From NCBI RefSeq assembly GCF_014646655.1, contig NZ_BMNR01000005.1, positions 280,511 to 344,510 on the forward strand: a DNA stretch of 64,000 bases, given 5' to 3'. The notes under the pieces are model-generated. The model did not search any database. It saw only the letters and a program-made list of their open reading frames with translations, and was not told the origin of the DNA. The DNA is from Yeosuana aromativorans. Its GTDB lineage: Bacteria; Bacteroidota; Bacteroidia; Flavobacteriales; Flavobacteriaceae. This document shows positions 26,221 to 35,069 of this stretch, piece by piece. Positions within the stretch are counted from its first letter, which is position 1, and every line of letters starts with the position of its first letter. The translations under genes were made by a program, and so were the position numbers.

Positions 26221-26248
26221 TTAAGACACTAGTTAACAAGTGTTTAAC

Positions 26249-28267
26249 TTAATATTCCAATAAACTTTTTAATTCCGATTCAAATGTGTTCTTAGGAAGA
26301 TATTGTTCTTCCAATTGTTTTAAAAACGGTATCGGTGTTTCCAAACTGGCAACGCGTTTTACAGGAGCATCTAAATATTCAAAACAATGTTCCATGATAA
26401 GTGCCGAAATGTCACTGCCAATACCTCCAAACAACGAATCTTCCTGTAGAATTATGGCACGACCTGTTTTTTTAACCGAGGTATAAATGGTTTCTGTGTC
26501 CAACGGCTGCAGAGTTCGCAAATCTATGACATCGGCTTGTATGTCCAAATTATTATCTAATGTTTCTAATGCCCAATGCACTGCTGCCCCATAACTAATA
26601 ATGGTTACATCATCTCCTTTCCTTAGTACAGAAGCTTTACCAAATGGTAAGGTGTAATAATCTATTGGAACCTCTTGGCGAATGCTTCTATACAATCCTT
26701 TATGCTCAAAAAATAAAACAGGGTTTGGGTCATTGATAGCTGTTGCCAATAACCCTTTAGCATCATATGGAAACGCAGGATACACCACTTTTAATCCGGG
26801 TGTTTTGGTAAACCAGGCTTCATTAGTTTGTGAATGAAATGGTCCAGCGCCAACACCGGCACCACAAGGCATTCTGATAACAACATCGGCTTGTTGTCCC
26901 CACCTGTAATGTGATTTTGCCAAATAATTTACAATGGGATTAAACCCTGAGGATACAAAATCCGCAAATTGCATTTCAACAACACTTTTCATCCCTGCAA
27001 TGGAAAGCCCCATGGCAACTTCTACAATTGCCGATTCACAAATGGGCGTATTTCTAACACGTTCTTTGCCAAATTGTTTAACAAATCCTTCGGTTATTTT
27101 AAAAGCCCCTCCGTATTCTGCAATATCTTGTCCCATGATAACCAGATCATGATGACGCTCCATGCTTTGCTTCAACCCATCAGAAATAGCATCTATCAAT
27201 CGTAATTGGTTTGTTTCTGGTTTTTTTTCAATTTCCTGATATTCAAATGATTTATATACATCATTTAATTCGTTTGTTTTATCAGGAACAATATCGTCTT
27301 CATCAAAAGCAATCTTTAAATGTGTATTGATTTCGCTTATTATATCTTCCTTAATAGCTATCTCTAACGATTCATTCAAGACCCCTTGATCCTTTAAAAA
27401 AGTTTGGAAATTTATAACCGGGTCTTTAGATGCCCAAGTATCCATAAGCTCCTGCGGAATGTATTTAGTACCACTGGCTTCTTCATGGCCACGCATTCTA
27501 AAGGTTTTAAATTCCAATAAAATAGGTCTTGGTGATTGCCGCATACTGTCCGCAATGGCTGTTACCCTTGTAAAAACTTCAAGAATATTATTGCCGTCAA
27601 TAATATGGCTTTCCATGCCATATCCAATACCTTTATCGGCAATATGTTCACAACGATATTGTTCATTTGTTGGTGTAGACAGCCCATATCCGTTATTCTC
27701 TATACAAAACAGGACGGGCAGCTGCCATACAGATGCAACATTCAACGCTTCATGAAAATCACCTTCACTAGTTCCGCCTTCACCAGAAAACACAGCTGTC
27801 ACTTGATTTTTATTTTTTAAATTACTGGCTAGAGCAATGCCGTCAGCTACGCCAAGTTGAGGTCCCAAATGGGAAATCATACCAATGATTTTGAATTCTT
27901 GTGTACCAAAATGAAATGACCGGTCACGACCTTTTGTAAATCCAGACGCTTTTCCTTGCCATTGTGCAAATAATCTGGAGAGCGGAATCTCCCTAGTTGT
28001 GAATACTCCCAAATTACGGTGCATGGGCAAAATATATTCATCCATGTTCATCGCCATGGTAACACCAACAGAAATAGCTTCTTGACCAATGCCTGAAAAC
28101 CATTTGCTTATTTTTCCTTGACGCAATAAAACAAGCATTTTTTCCTCTATCAATCTAGGTTTTAAAAGATTTTTATACAGCAGTATTAAGGTATCATTAT
28201 CAATATCTTGAGTGTTATACTGTATTGTGTGTAACGCGATTGGAGAACTCATATTCTGGATTTTCAA
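26249..28267 (-). CDS. 2-oxoacid (branched-chain) dehydrogenase E1, alpha and beta subunits fused
   Basis: 672 residues. Residues about 20-330 are E1-alpha (ThDP-binding GEGGTSEGDFHEALNVASVWQLP region, with the GDG-like motif and Asn of ENNGYG). Residues about 350-672 are E1-beta (TPICESAIVEVAMGLSIAG, GPFHSQTNEAWF). It decarboxylates 2-oxoisovalerate-type or related 2-oxoacids and passes the acyl group to an E2 lipoyl protein. Single-chain E1 is common in Bacteroidota. No E2 or E3 gene is in the window, so the partners are elsewhere. CAAATATA on the plus strand (28275-28282) is a -7 box (TATATTTG) on the minus strand. Confidence 0.92.
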   Translation of the reverse strand: MKIQNMSSPIALHTIQYNTQDIDNDTLILLYKNLLKPRLIEEKMLVLLRQGKISKWFSGIGQEAISVGVTMAMNMDEYILPMHRNLGVFTTREIPLSRLFAQWQGKASGFTKGRDRSFHFGTQEFKIIGMISHLGPQLGVADGIALASNLKNKNQVTAVFSGEGGTSEGDFHEALNVASVWQLPVLFCIENNGYGLSTPTNEQYRCEHIADKGIGYGMESHIIDGNNILEVFTRVTAIADSMRQSPRPILLEFKTFRMRGHEEASGTKYIPQELMDTWASKDPVINFQTFLKDQGVLNESLEIAIKEDIISEINTHLKIAFDEDDIVPDKTNELNDVYKSFEYQEIEKKPETNQLRLIDAISDGLKQSMERHHDLVIMGQDIAEYGGAFKITEGFVKQFGKERVRNTPICESAIVEVAMGLSIAGMKSVVEMQFADFVSSGFNPIVNYLAKSHYRWGQQADVVIRMPCGAGVGAGPFHSQTNEAWFTKTPGLKVVYPAFPYDAKGLLATAINDPNPVLFFEHKGLYRSIRQEVPIDYYTLPFGKASVLRKGDDVTIISYGAAVHWALETLDNNLDIQADVIDLRTLQPLDTETIYTSVKKTGRAIILQEDSLFGGIGSDISALIMEHCFEYLDAPVKRVASLETPIPFLKQLEEQYLPKNTFESELKSLLEY

Positions 28268-28328
28268 ACTGACTCAAATATACCACAAATTGATTATTTG
28301 TAGTAAAAAGTTACATAAAATACAATGT

Positions 28329-28357
28329 TTGAACATGATTATGTTTTTGTACATTTG
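28329..28357 (+). promoter_or_regulatory. Predicted promoter of the 2OG-Fe(II) oxygenase gene
   Basis: TTG (28329-28331), 18 bases, then TACATTTG (28350-28357). Full match to the Bacteroidota consensus, 28 bases before the ATG at 28385. It is divergent from the E1 promoter. Confidence 0.7.
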
Positions 28358-28384
28358 TATTGATAGACTTCTAAAAACAAACTT

Positions 28385-29335
28385 ATGAATCATATTCCAA
28401 GTGTTAATTTATCTGATTTTATTTCTGGTGATGAAAACAAAAAACAGAAATTTGTTGAAGAAATAGGCAAAGCTTATGAAGATATAGGCTTTGTTGCCTT
28501 AAAAGGTCATTTTTTAAATGATGCCCTAGTAGAAAAATTATACACAGAAGTTAAAAAGTTTTTTAGTTTACCCCTTGAAACCAAACAGAAGTATGAAATA
28601 CCCGGAATTGGTGGGCAGCGCGGTTATGTGTCATTTGGAAAAGAAAGTGCCAAAGGCAAAAAAGAAGGGGATCTCAAAGAATTTTGGCATTTTGGACAAT
28701 ATGTTGAAAATGATCCAAAGTTAGAAGCTGAGTATCCAAAAAACGTAATCGTTGAAGAGTTACCGGAATTCAATACAGTAGGAAAAGAAGCCTATAGAAT
28801 GCTTGAGAAAACTGCTAAATACGTTTTACGTGCCTTAGCCTTACATTTAAAATTGGAAGAAACCTACTTTGATAACTATATTCATAACGGCAATTCCATT
28901 CTAAGACCTATTCACTATCCTCCAATTACCGAAGAACCCAAAGAAGCCGTGCGAGCGGCAGCTCATGGTGACATTAACTTGATAACGCTTTTAATGGGTG
29001 CTCAAGGACGTGGGTTGCAAGTGAAAAACAATAAAGGCGAATGGATTGATGCCATTGCCGAGCCTGACGAATTAATGATTAATGTTGGTGATATGCTCTC
29101 AAGGCATACCAATAACAAGTTGAAATCCACCATCCACCAGGTTATCAATCCACCTCGTGAACTTTGGGGTACATCACGCTATTCCATTCCGTTTTTTATG
29201 CACCCCATTAGTGATATGAAATTGGACGTGCTTGATAGTTGTATTGATAATGATAATCCTAAACAATATGACGATATTACCGCAGGTGAGTTTTTGAATG
29301 AGCGTTTAATCGAGCTTGGACTCATAAAAAAGTGA
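28385..29335 (+). CDS. Isopenicillin N synthase-like 2-oxoglutarate/Fe(II) oxygenase
   Basis: 316 residues. DIOX-N domain at 5-110 and the double-stranded beta-helix domain at 170-290. Iron ligands are His and Asp in AAHGDINLITLL and the distal His in KSTIHQVINPP; the R-x-S 2-oxoglutarate site is TSRYSIPFF. Members of this family desaturate, hydroxylate or form ethylene; the substrate here is unknown. Cytoplasmic, with its own promoter, followed by the SUI1 gene at 28 bases. Confidence 0.9.
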   Translation: MNHIPSVNLSDFISGDENKKQKFVEEIGKAYEDIGFVALKGHFLNDALVEKLYTEVKKFFSLPLETKQKYEIPGIGGQRGYVSFGKESAKGKKEGDLKEFWHFGQYVENDPKLEAEYPKNVIVEELPEFNTVGKEAYRMLEKTAKYVLRALALHLKLEETYFDNYIHNGNSILRPIHYPPITEEPKEAVRAAAHGDINLITLLMGAQGRGLQVKNNKGEWIDAIAEPDELMINVGDMLSRHTNNKLKSTIHQVINPPRELWGTSRYSIPFFMHPISDMKLDVLDSCIDNDNPKQYDDITAGEFLNERLIELGLIKK

Positions 29336-29363
29336 TGTAATCCCAAAAAAAGCAAACAGCCAT

Positions 29364-29690
29364 ATGGATTTGCAAGACCAGTTAAAAAAACTATTTCCGG
29401 AGCACACTTCAGAAGAAACGTCCAATGAAAGTGATGACCATTCTATTTGGATGCAGGATGATCCCATTTTATGCAAATATGAAAAACGAAAAGGCAAACC
29501 CATTACGATATTAGAGGGTTACACAGGAGCTAATGAAGACTTTAAAGCCTTGGCAAAAGAAATCAAAACAACACTGAGTGTTGGCGGAAGCTTTAAAGAC
29601 GATAAAATAATTATTCAAGGGGATTACCGAGATAAAATTATGCAACTATTAAAAGACAAAGGATTTGCCGTCAAACGTGTGGGAGGTTAA
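29364..29690 (+). CDS. SUI1/eIF1-like translation factor (YciH family)
   Basis: 108 residues. The C-terminal 75 residues are a SUI1 domain: RKGKPITILEGYTG, LAKEIKTTLSVGGSFKD (basic loop and GGS) and IIIQGDYRDKIMQLLKDKGF. Bacterial SUI1 homologues resemble eIF1 and can discriminate start-codon complexes in vitro. A short acidic N-terminus precedes. Followed by the DUF1835 gene with a three-base gap. Confidence 0.9.
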   Translation: MDLQDQLKKLFPEHTSEETSNESDDHSIWMQDDPILCKYEKRKGKPITILEGYTGANEDFKALAKEIKTTLSVGGSFKDDKIIIQGDYRDKIMQLLKDKGFAVKRVGG

Positions 29691-29693
29691 TCT

Positions 29694-30635
29694 ATGGATG
29701 CGCATCCACTTCATATTACCAACGGAAGCAGTTTAACCACCATCTTAAAAGATCTTGATTTTACTGGCGATATCCTTACATGGGAAGAAATGCTCTGTGA
29801 AGGACCGACCATCTACAATATAAATTCAGACGAGTTTTTAAAAATCCGAGCGTCGTTTTTCAACTCATATTATAATGTCGATTTAAACATTAAGGAAATA
29901 AAAGACGACCTAGATATACTTAATCACACAGAAAACTATACCGAAATCATTCTTTGGTTTGAATATGATTTGTTTTGCCACATTAATATGATTGCTGTCA
30001 TAGCCTTGCTACATCAAAAAAAAATAGACTTACCACTTTATTTGGTTTGCAGTGGCAGAATTGAAGGCGAAAAAAGCTTAAAAGGCTTATCAGAACTGAC
30101 AGAAAACCAATTAAATAATCATTTTAAAAACAAAGTAAGGCTCACTAAAAACGATATAGATTTAGCCATTTCAATCTGGGATATTTATTGTGGCAAAGAC
30201 CATAACCTTTTAAAACCCTACATTGTTAAGCGTTCCAATTTTGAATATTTAAGCAGTTGCCTAAAAGCACATTTAGAACGTTTTCCTGATTCAAAATCAG
30301 GGCTCAACGTCTTGGAAACCAATATTCTTGAGATCATTAAAGAGAAAGACATAAAATCAGAGAACCATCTATTGGGTTACGCATTAAACTATCAGGGCTA
30401 TTATGGTTATGGTGACATCCAATTTACAAGAATCATCAAATGCCTGAGAATATTTTTTTCAGAAGATGAAAAAGGGATATCCCTTAACAGGAAAGGTCAT
30501 GAAGCCTTATTGGGACAGCATAATTTTTCTTTGGAAATCAATAATGCCATTGAATTTGGGGGCGTCAATAAATTGGACTTTCAATTCAGCAAAAAACAAA
30601 ATAAACTTATTAAAACCATATTAAATGCCTATTAA
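29694..30635 (+). CDS. DUF1835 domain protein
   Basis: 313 residues, cytoplasmic. The N-terminus matches DUF1835: HITNGSSLTTILKDL and ILTWEEMLCEGPT, with an Asp/Glu-rich core (WFEYDLFCHINMIAVI). Function of the family is unknown. It overlaps the nucleoside phosphorylase gene by 11 bases, which suggests coupling. Confidence 0.8.
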   Translation: MDAHPLHITNGSSLTTILKDLDFTGDILTWEEMLCEGPTIYNINSDEFLKIRASFFNSYYNVDLNIKEIKDDLDILNHTENYTEIILWFEYDLFCHINMIAVIALLHQKKIDLPLYLVCSGRIEGEKSLKGLSELTENQLNNHFKNKVRLTKNDIDLAISIWDIYCGKDHNLLKPYIVKRSNFEYLSSCLKAHLERFPDSKSGLNVLETNILEIIKEKDIKSENHLLGYALNYQGYYGYGDIQFTRIIKCLRIFFSEDEKGISLNRKGHEALLGQHNFSLEINNAIEFGGVNKLDFQFSKKQNKLIKTILNAY

Positions 30636-31488
30636 AGAATCTGAACTTATTTTAAATCCTAATGGTAGTGTTTATCATTTGAATTTAAAACCTGAAAACA
30701 TAGCGCAAAACGTCATTTTTGTTGGTGACCAAGACCGGGTAGAGAAAATAACAAAACATTTTGACACCATAGAATTCAAAATCCAAAAACGTGAATTCAA
30801 AACCCAAACAGGAACTTATAACGGTAAGAGAATAACCGTTATTTCAACTGGCATTGGCCCTGATAACATTGATATTGTTCTAAATGAACTGGATGCCTTG
30901 GTCAATATCGATTTAACTACCAGGCAACCCAAAGATAACCTGACCAGCTTAAACATTTTAAGAGTTGGCACATCAGGTTCGTTACAAGATGATATTCCTG
31001 TTGATTCATTTGTTTTGAGTACACATGGGTTAGATTTAAACGCCATGCTTCATGCATATCAGATAGATGCTGTATGCAACCCTGATATTGAACAGGCGTT
31101 TGTTAAACATACCAACTGGAACCCAGATAAAGGACGACCTCTCATTATAGGAAATAGTAAATCCATACAAGAAAAGTTTGAAAGCAATCAAGTATTTAAA
31201 GGTATTACCGCAACTGCTGGAGGCTTTTATGGACCTCAAGGTCGTGTGTTGCGATTACCGTTACAAGACCCAGAATTAAACCATAAAATTGATTCATTCA
31301 ACTTTAAAGGCAATAGAATTTCAAATCTTGAAATGGAAACATCGGTTATTTATGGACTTTCAAAACTGTTGGGCCATAATGCCTTATCGCTTAACGCCAT
31401 AATAGCCAATAGGGCTAACGGGACTTTTAGCAAAAACCCTGGGTTGGCAGTTGAGAATCTTATTAAATATGCTTTGGAGCGTATTTAA
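30625..31488 (+). CDS. Nucleoside phosphorylase (uridine phosphorylase-like)
   Basis: 287 residues. PNP/UDP superfamily: VIFVGDQDRVEKITKHFD (phosphate-binding GDxxR), ISTGIGPDNIDIVLNELDA, RVGTSGSLQDDIPVDSFVL, and NLEMETSVIYGLSKLLG (the M-E-T substrate motif). It should cleave a nucleoside with phosphate to ribose 1-phosphate and a base. Substrate specificity is not certain. Confidence 0.9.
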   Translation: MPIKESELILNPNGSVYHLNLKPENIAQNVIFVGDQDRVEKITKHFDTIEFKIQKREFKTQTGTYNGKRITVISTGIGPDNIDIVLNELDALVNIDLTTRQPKDNLTSLNILRVGTSGSLQDDIPVDSFVLSTHGLDLNAMLHAYQIDAVCNPDIEQAFVKHTNWNPDKGRPLIIGNSKSIQEKFESNQVFKGITATAGGFYGPQGRVLRLPLQDPELNHKIDSFNFKGNRISNLEMETSVIYGLSKLLGHNALSLNAIIANRANGTFSKNPGLAVENLIKYALERI

Positions 31489-31506
31489 CAAAAACAATTG
31501 AACTGA

Positions 31507-32361
31507 ATGATAAAAATCAATATAGGCGGTGTGCCAGAACACTTTAATCTGGCTTGGTATTTAACGCTCAAAAATGGCGAATACAAAGAAAAAGGAATCC
31601 ATTTAAGATGGTATGATTATCCGGGGGGAACTGGTGTTATGTGTGAGGCTCTTAGGAATAAGGATATTGATATAGCCGTTATTCTTACAGAAGGTATTAT
31701 AAAAGACATTATAGAAGGAAACAATAGTAAAATTGTGCAAACTTTTGTACAATCGCCTTTGGTTTGGGGCATTCATGTTGCTCATGATTCCCATTATAAA
31801 ACCATTTCAGATTTAAAAGGAACTAAAGCAGCCATCAGTCGATATGGTTCTGGCTCACACTTAATGACCTACATTAATGCCAAAAACAATCATTGGAATT
31901 TGGAAAATGACCTTGATTTTGAAACCATTACAGATTTGAACGGTGCTGTTGAGGGTTTGACCAATGGTAAAGCTGATTATTTTCTTTGGGAAAAATTCAT
32001 GACAAAACCTTTGGTAGATAATGGCACGTTTAGATGCATAGGCTACTGCCCTACACCTTGGCCTTGTTTTGTCATAGCAGTACGTGAAGAATTTCTTAGG
32101 ACCAATTCAGAGGATGTAAAAACCATTCTTAACATTATTAATAAAACTACTTTAGAATTTAAACTTATCCCAGATATTGACAAAACCATAGCCAATCGTT
32201 ATGGACAAAAAATAGAAGATGTTCAAGATTGGTTGCTCATCACGGAGTGGTCTCAGCATATTATGGATGAACAAACGGTTTTAAACATTCAAAAACAGCT
32301 TTTTGATTTAAAAATCATTCCTGAAATTGTAAATTACAACAGCCTGGTTCAAATCATATAA
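31507..32361 (+). CDS. Cytoplasmic periplasmic-binding-protein-like (Ca3427/NMT1-like) protein
   Basis: 284 residues, no signal peptide, so probably cytoplasmic. It begins KINIGGVPEHFNLAWYLTL and contains GIHLRWYDYPGGTGVMCEAL and DIDIAVILTEGI, the pattern of the PBP-II group that includes Candida Ca3427 and is related to THI5/NMT1 and SsuA. Ligand and role are unknown; no ABC permease or ATPase is adjacent. Its stop is directly next to that of hutH on the other strand (32361/32362). Confidence 0.75.
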   Translation: MIKINIGGVPEHFNLAWYLTLKNGEYKEKGIHLRWYDYPGGTGVMCEALRNKDIDIAVILTEGIIKDIIEGNNSKIVQTFVQSPLVWGIHVAHDSHYKTISDLKGTKAAISRYGSGSHLMTYINAKNNHWNLENDLDFETITDLNGAVEGLTNGKADYFLWEKFMTKPLVDNGTFRCIGYCPTPWPCFVIAVREEFLRTNSEDVKTILNIINKTTLEFKLIPDIDKTIANRYGQKIEDVQDWLLITEWSQHIMDEQTVLNIQKQLFDLKIIPEIVNYNSLVQII

Positions 32362-33870
32362 TTAAAACAATTCATTGCAATCTATATCCAACGATTGAAT
32401 AAAATCCACAGAAGCCATTATATCATCGTGTAAAACCCTGTCATCTGTAACAAATGACACCTCTTGCCTATACACTTTTAAAAGCGCCTCAATAAATTGT
32501 GATGACTTTAAGGGCTCCCTAAAAAACAAGGCCTGCGAGGCATTGAACAGTTCTATGGCCAAAATACGTTCTACATTATTGACCAAACTATACGCCTGTG
32601 TGGCTGCATTGGCTCCCATACTAACGTGATCTTCCTGTCCGTTTGATGACACAATGGAATCCACACTAGCGGGTGTAGCCAATTGTTTATTGGCACTTAC
32701 AATACTTGCCGCTGTATATTGCGGAATCATAAACCCGGAATTCAAACCAGGGTTATTTACTAAGAACACAGGTAATCCACGTAAACCTGATACCAATTGA
32801 AAGGTTCTTCGCTCTGAAATATTTCCAAGCTCCGCCATGGCAATCTTCAAATAATCAAAAGCTAATGCCAAAGGTTGTCCATGAAAGTTGCCTCCAGAAA
32901 TAATCTCATCTTCTTTAATAAAAATATTAGGATTGTCTGTAACCGAATTGATTTCGGTTAAAAACGTTTTGCTAACAAAATTAATGGTATCCTTACTGGC
33001 GCCATGCACTTGTGGCATACATCTAAATGAGTAAGGGTCTTGTACATGCTTCTTTTTTTGCTTGATCAATACACTATCCGTTAAAAACTCCCGTATTCTT
33101 TTGGCCGTTTGCAATTGACCATTATGGGGCCTTACCAAATGCACCAGCTCATTGAAAGGCTCAATACGGCCGTCAAAAGCATCCAAAGACATACTGCCTA
33201 TCAAATCAGCCAAATAAGATAATTTATAAGATTTCAATAATAAATAAATCCCATAAGCGCTCATAAATTGCGTTCCGTTCAAAAGCGCCAATCCTTCTTT
33301 TGACAATAACCGTATGGGGGACCAATTAAATTCATTTAAAACATCTGTAACAGATTGCTCTTTACCATTGCGCACAACGTTGCCTTTTCCTATTAAAGGT
33401 AATGACAAGTGAGCCAAAGGTGCTAAATCACCAGAGGCACCCAATGAGCCTTGTGTATAGACAATGGGCAAAATATCATTATTGTAAAAATCAATTAATT
33501 GCTGCACGGTCTCAAGCTGAACACCACTGTGACCATAACTTAATGATTGAATCTTAAAAAGCATCATCAACTTTACAATATCATCAGGAACACGCTCGCC
33601 AGTACCACAAGCATGGGACATCACTAAATTCTCTTGCAAAATAGTCAGATTTTCTTTGGATATCTTAACATTGTATAAAGCTCCAAAACCCGTGTTAATA
33701 CCGTATATAGGCTTGTTTTGAGATTTAAGCTTTGAATCTAAATAAGCTCTACAATTATTGATTTTTTCTTCAGACTCCTTAGAAAGTTTAAGTACTTTTT
33801 GTTCAGAAATAATACTGCTTATAGTCGCCAGATCAAGAATTTCTGAAGAGATTATATGACAATTGCTCAT
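32362..33870 (-). CDS. hutH: Histidine ammonia-lyase
   Basis: 502 residues. Converts L-histidine to urocanate and NH3. The Ala-Ser-Gly (145-147) of GSLGASGDLAPLAHL forms the MIO electrophile. YGINTGFG near 56-63 holds the catalytic Tyr, and SSNGQEDHVSMGANAA the C-terminal Glu-Asp-His region. Usual length for HutH. No other hut gene is in the window. Confidence 0.95.
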   Translation of the reverse strand: MSNCHIISSEILDLATISSIISEQKVLKLSKESEEKINNCRAYLDSKLKSQNKPIYGINTGFGALYNVKISKENLTILQENLVMSHACGTGERVPDDIVKLMMLFKIQSLSYGHSGVQLETVQQLIDFYNNDILPIVYTQGSLGASGDLAPLAHLSLPLIGKGNVVRNGKEQSVTDVLNEFNWSPIRLLSKEGLALLNGTQFMSAYGIYLLLKSYKLSYLADLIGSMSLDAFDGRIEPFNELVHLVRPHNGQLQTAKRIREFLTDSVLIKQKKKHVQDPYSFRCMPQVHGASKDTINFVSKTFLTEINSVTDNPNIFIKEDEIISGGNFHGQPLALAFDYLKIAMAELGNISERRTFQLVSGLRGLPVFLVNNPGLNSGFMIPQYTAASIVSANKQLATPASVDSIVSSNGQEDHVSMGANAATQAYSLVNNVERILAIELFNASQALFFREPLKSSQFIEALLKVYRQEVSFVTDDRVLHDDIMASVDFIQSLDIDCNELF

Positions 33871-33995
33871 TCAATTATAATTTAATTCAAAAGTCTACAT
33901 TCAAACCAAAATACACAAACAAATGTTAATAATTAATACGTTTTCCTACCAAAAAAATATAATTTTTTTACATTTACGGCCATAAACTGAGGAAA

Positions 33996-35027
33996 ATGAA
34001 AAAAACGATAATTTTATTAAGCGCATTAGGATTATTAGCTTGCAAAAAAGAAACCAGGGATTACGCAACACTTTCTGGAAAAATAGTTAATAAAAACAGT
34101 GATTCCATTTTGATAAGAACCCGTGATTACTCTAAAACCATTGATGTAAATTCTGATGGAACTTTTAGGGATACTTTGAAAGTAGAACCCGGTGTTTACA
34201 ACTTATTTGACGGTAAAGAATCCACCTACTTGTTCTTAAAAAATGGTTATGATATTGATCTAACTTTAGATACAAAAGAATTTGACGAATCAATTAAATA
34301 TACTGGAATTGGTGCTGAAAACAGTAATTTTTTGGCAAAAAAATCATTGATGGAAGAACAACTTTTGGACCAAGATAAATTAGCAGATCTTGATTTGGAT
34401 GGTTTAAAAGCAGAATTGCAATCCGTTAAAAATAAACTGAATGAATTTTATAACAGTCAAAAAAACATTGATACCCTTTTAATAAACAGTGCCAATAAAA
34501 ATTTGGAGCCCATGTTAAACATGTACCAAAAATATTTTGAAGGCGGCATTGCATTAAGAGAAGAATTGAAACAAGGTACTAAATCACCAACATTTGAGGA
34601 TTATGAAAATTTTGACGGTAGTAAAACGTCATTAAAAGATTTAGCAGGCAAATATGTTTATGTAGATGTCTGGGCAACTTGGTGCGGTCCTTGCAAAGCT
34701 GAAATTCCCTTTTTGAAAAAAGTAGAAGAACAATACCATGATAAAAATATCCAATTTGTAAGCATCTCAATTGATGATGACCGGTCACACGGCGGCTCTT
34801 GGGATAAAGCCAAAGCGGATTGGAAAGCTATGGTCAAGGATAAAGAATTGGGAGGTATGCAATTATTTGCGCCTAATGGATGGCAATCAGAATTTGTAGA
34901 AGCTTATAAAATACAAGGCATCCCAAGATTTTTATTGATAGGCCCTGATGGTACTATTGTAAATCCGGATGCCCCAAGACCTTCAAGCATTAAACTTATT
35001 GAACTTTTTGATAGTTTAGAAATATAA
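33996..35027 (+). CDS. TlpA-like thioredoxin-fold lipoprotein with DUF4369-type N-terminal region
   Basis: 343 residues. Lipoprotein signal ending LLACKKE. Residues 25-190 look like the DUF4369-type domain common in Bacteroidota TlpA proteins. Residues 200-340 are an AhpC/TSA-thioredoxin domain with W-A-T-W-C-G-P-C-K (CxxC) and the cis-Pro region IQGIPRF. Likely a periplasmic thiol-disulfide reductase. A terminator follows at 35041. Confidence 0.9.
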   Translation: MKKTIILLSALGLLACKKETRDYATLSGKIVNKNSDSILIRTRDYSKTIDVNSDGTFRDTLKVEPGVYNLFDGKESTYLFLKNGYDIDLTLDTKEFDESIKYTGIGAENSNFLAKKSLMEEQLLDQDKLADLDLDGLKAELQSVKNKLNEFYNSQKNIDTLLINSANKNLEPMLNMYQKYFEGGIALREELKQGTKSPTFEDYENFDGSKTSLKDLAGKYVYVDVWATWCGPCKAEIPFLKKVEEQYHDKNIQFVSISIDDDRSHGGSWDKAKADWKAMVKDKELGGMQLFAPNGWQSEFVEAYKIQGIPRFLLIGPDGTIVNPDAPRPSSIKLIELFDSLEI

Positions 35028-35040
35028 AACTGACAAATAA

Positions 35041-35068
35041 AAAAAGCTGCAAAAAGCAGCTTTTTTTA
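35041..35068. terminator. Bidirectional terminator between the TlpA-like gene and nnrE/D
   Basis: A5-GCTGC (35041-35050), loop AAAAA, GCAGC-T7 (35056-35067). It is a simple symmetric hairpin between convergent genes, giving a U tract on both strands. Confidence 0.85.
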
Positions 35069-35069
35069 T

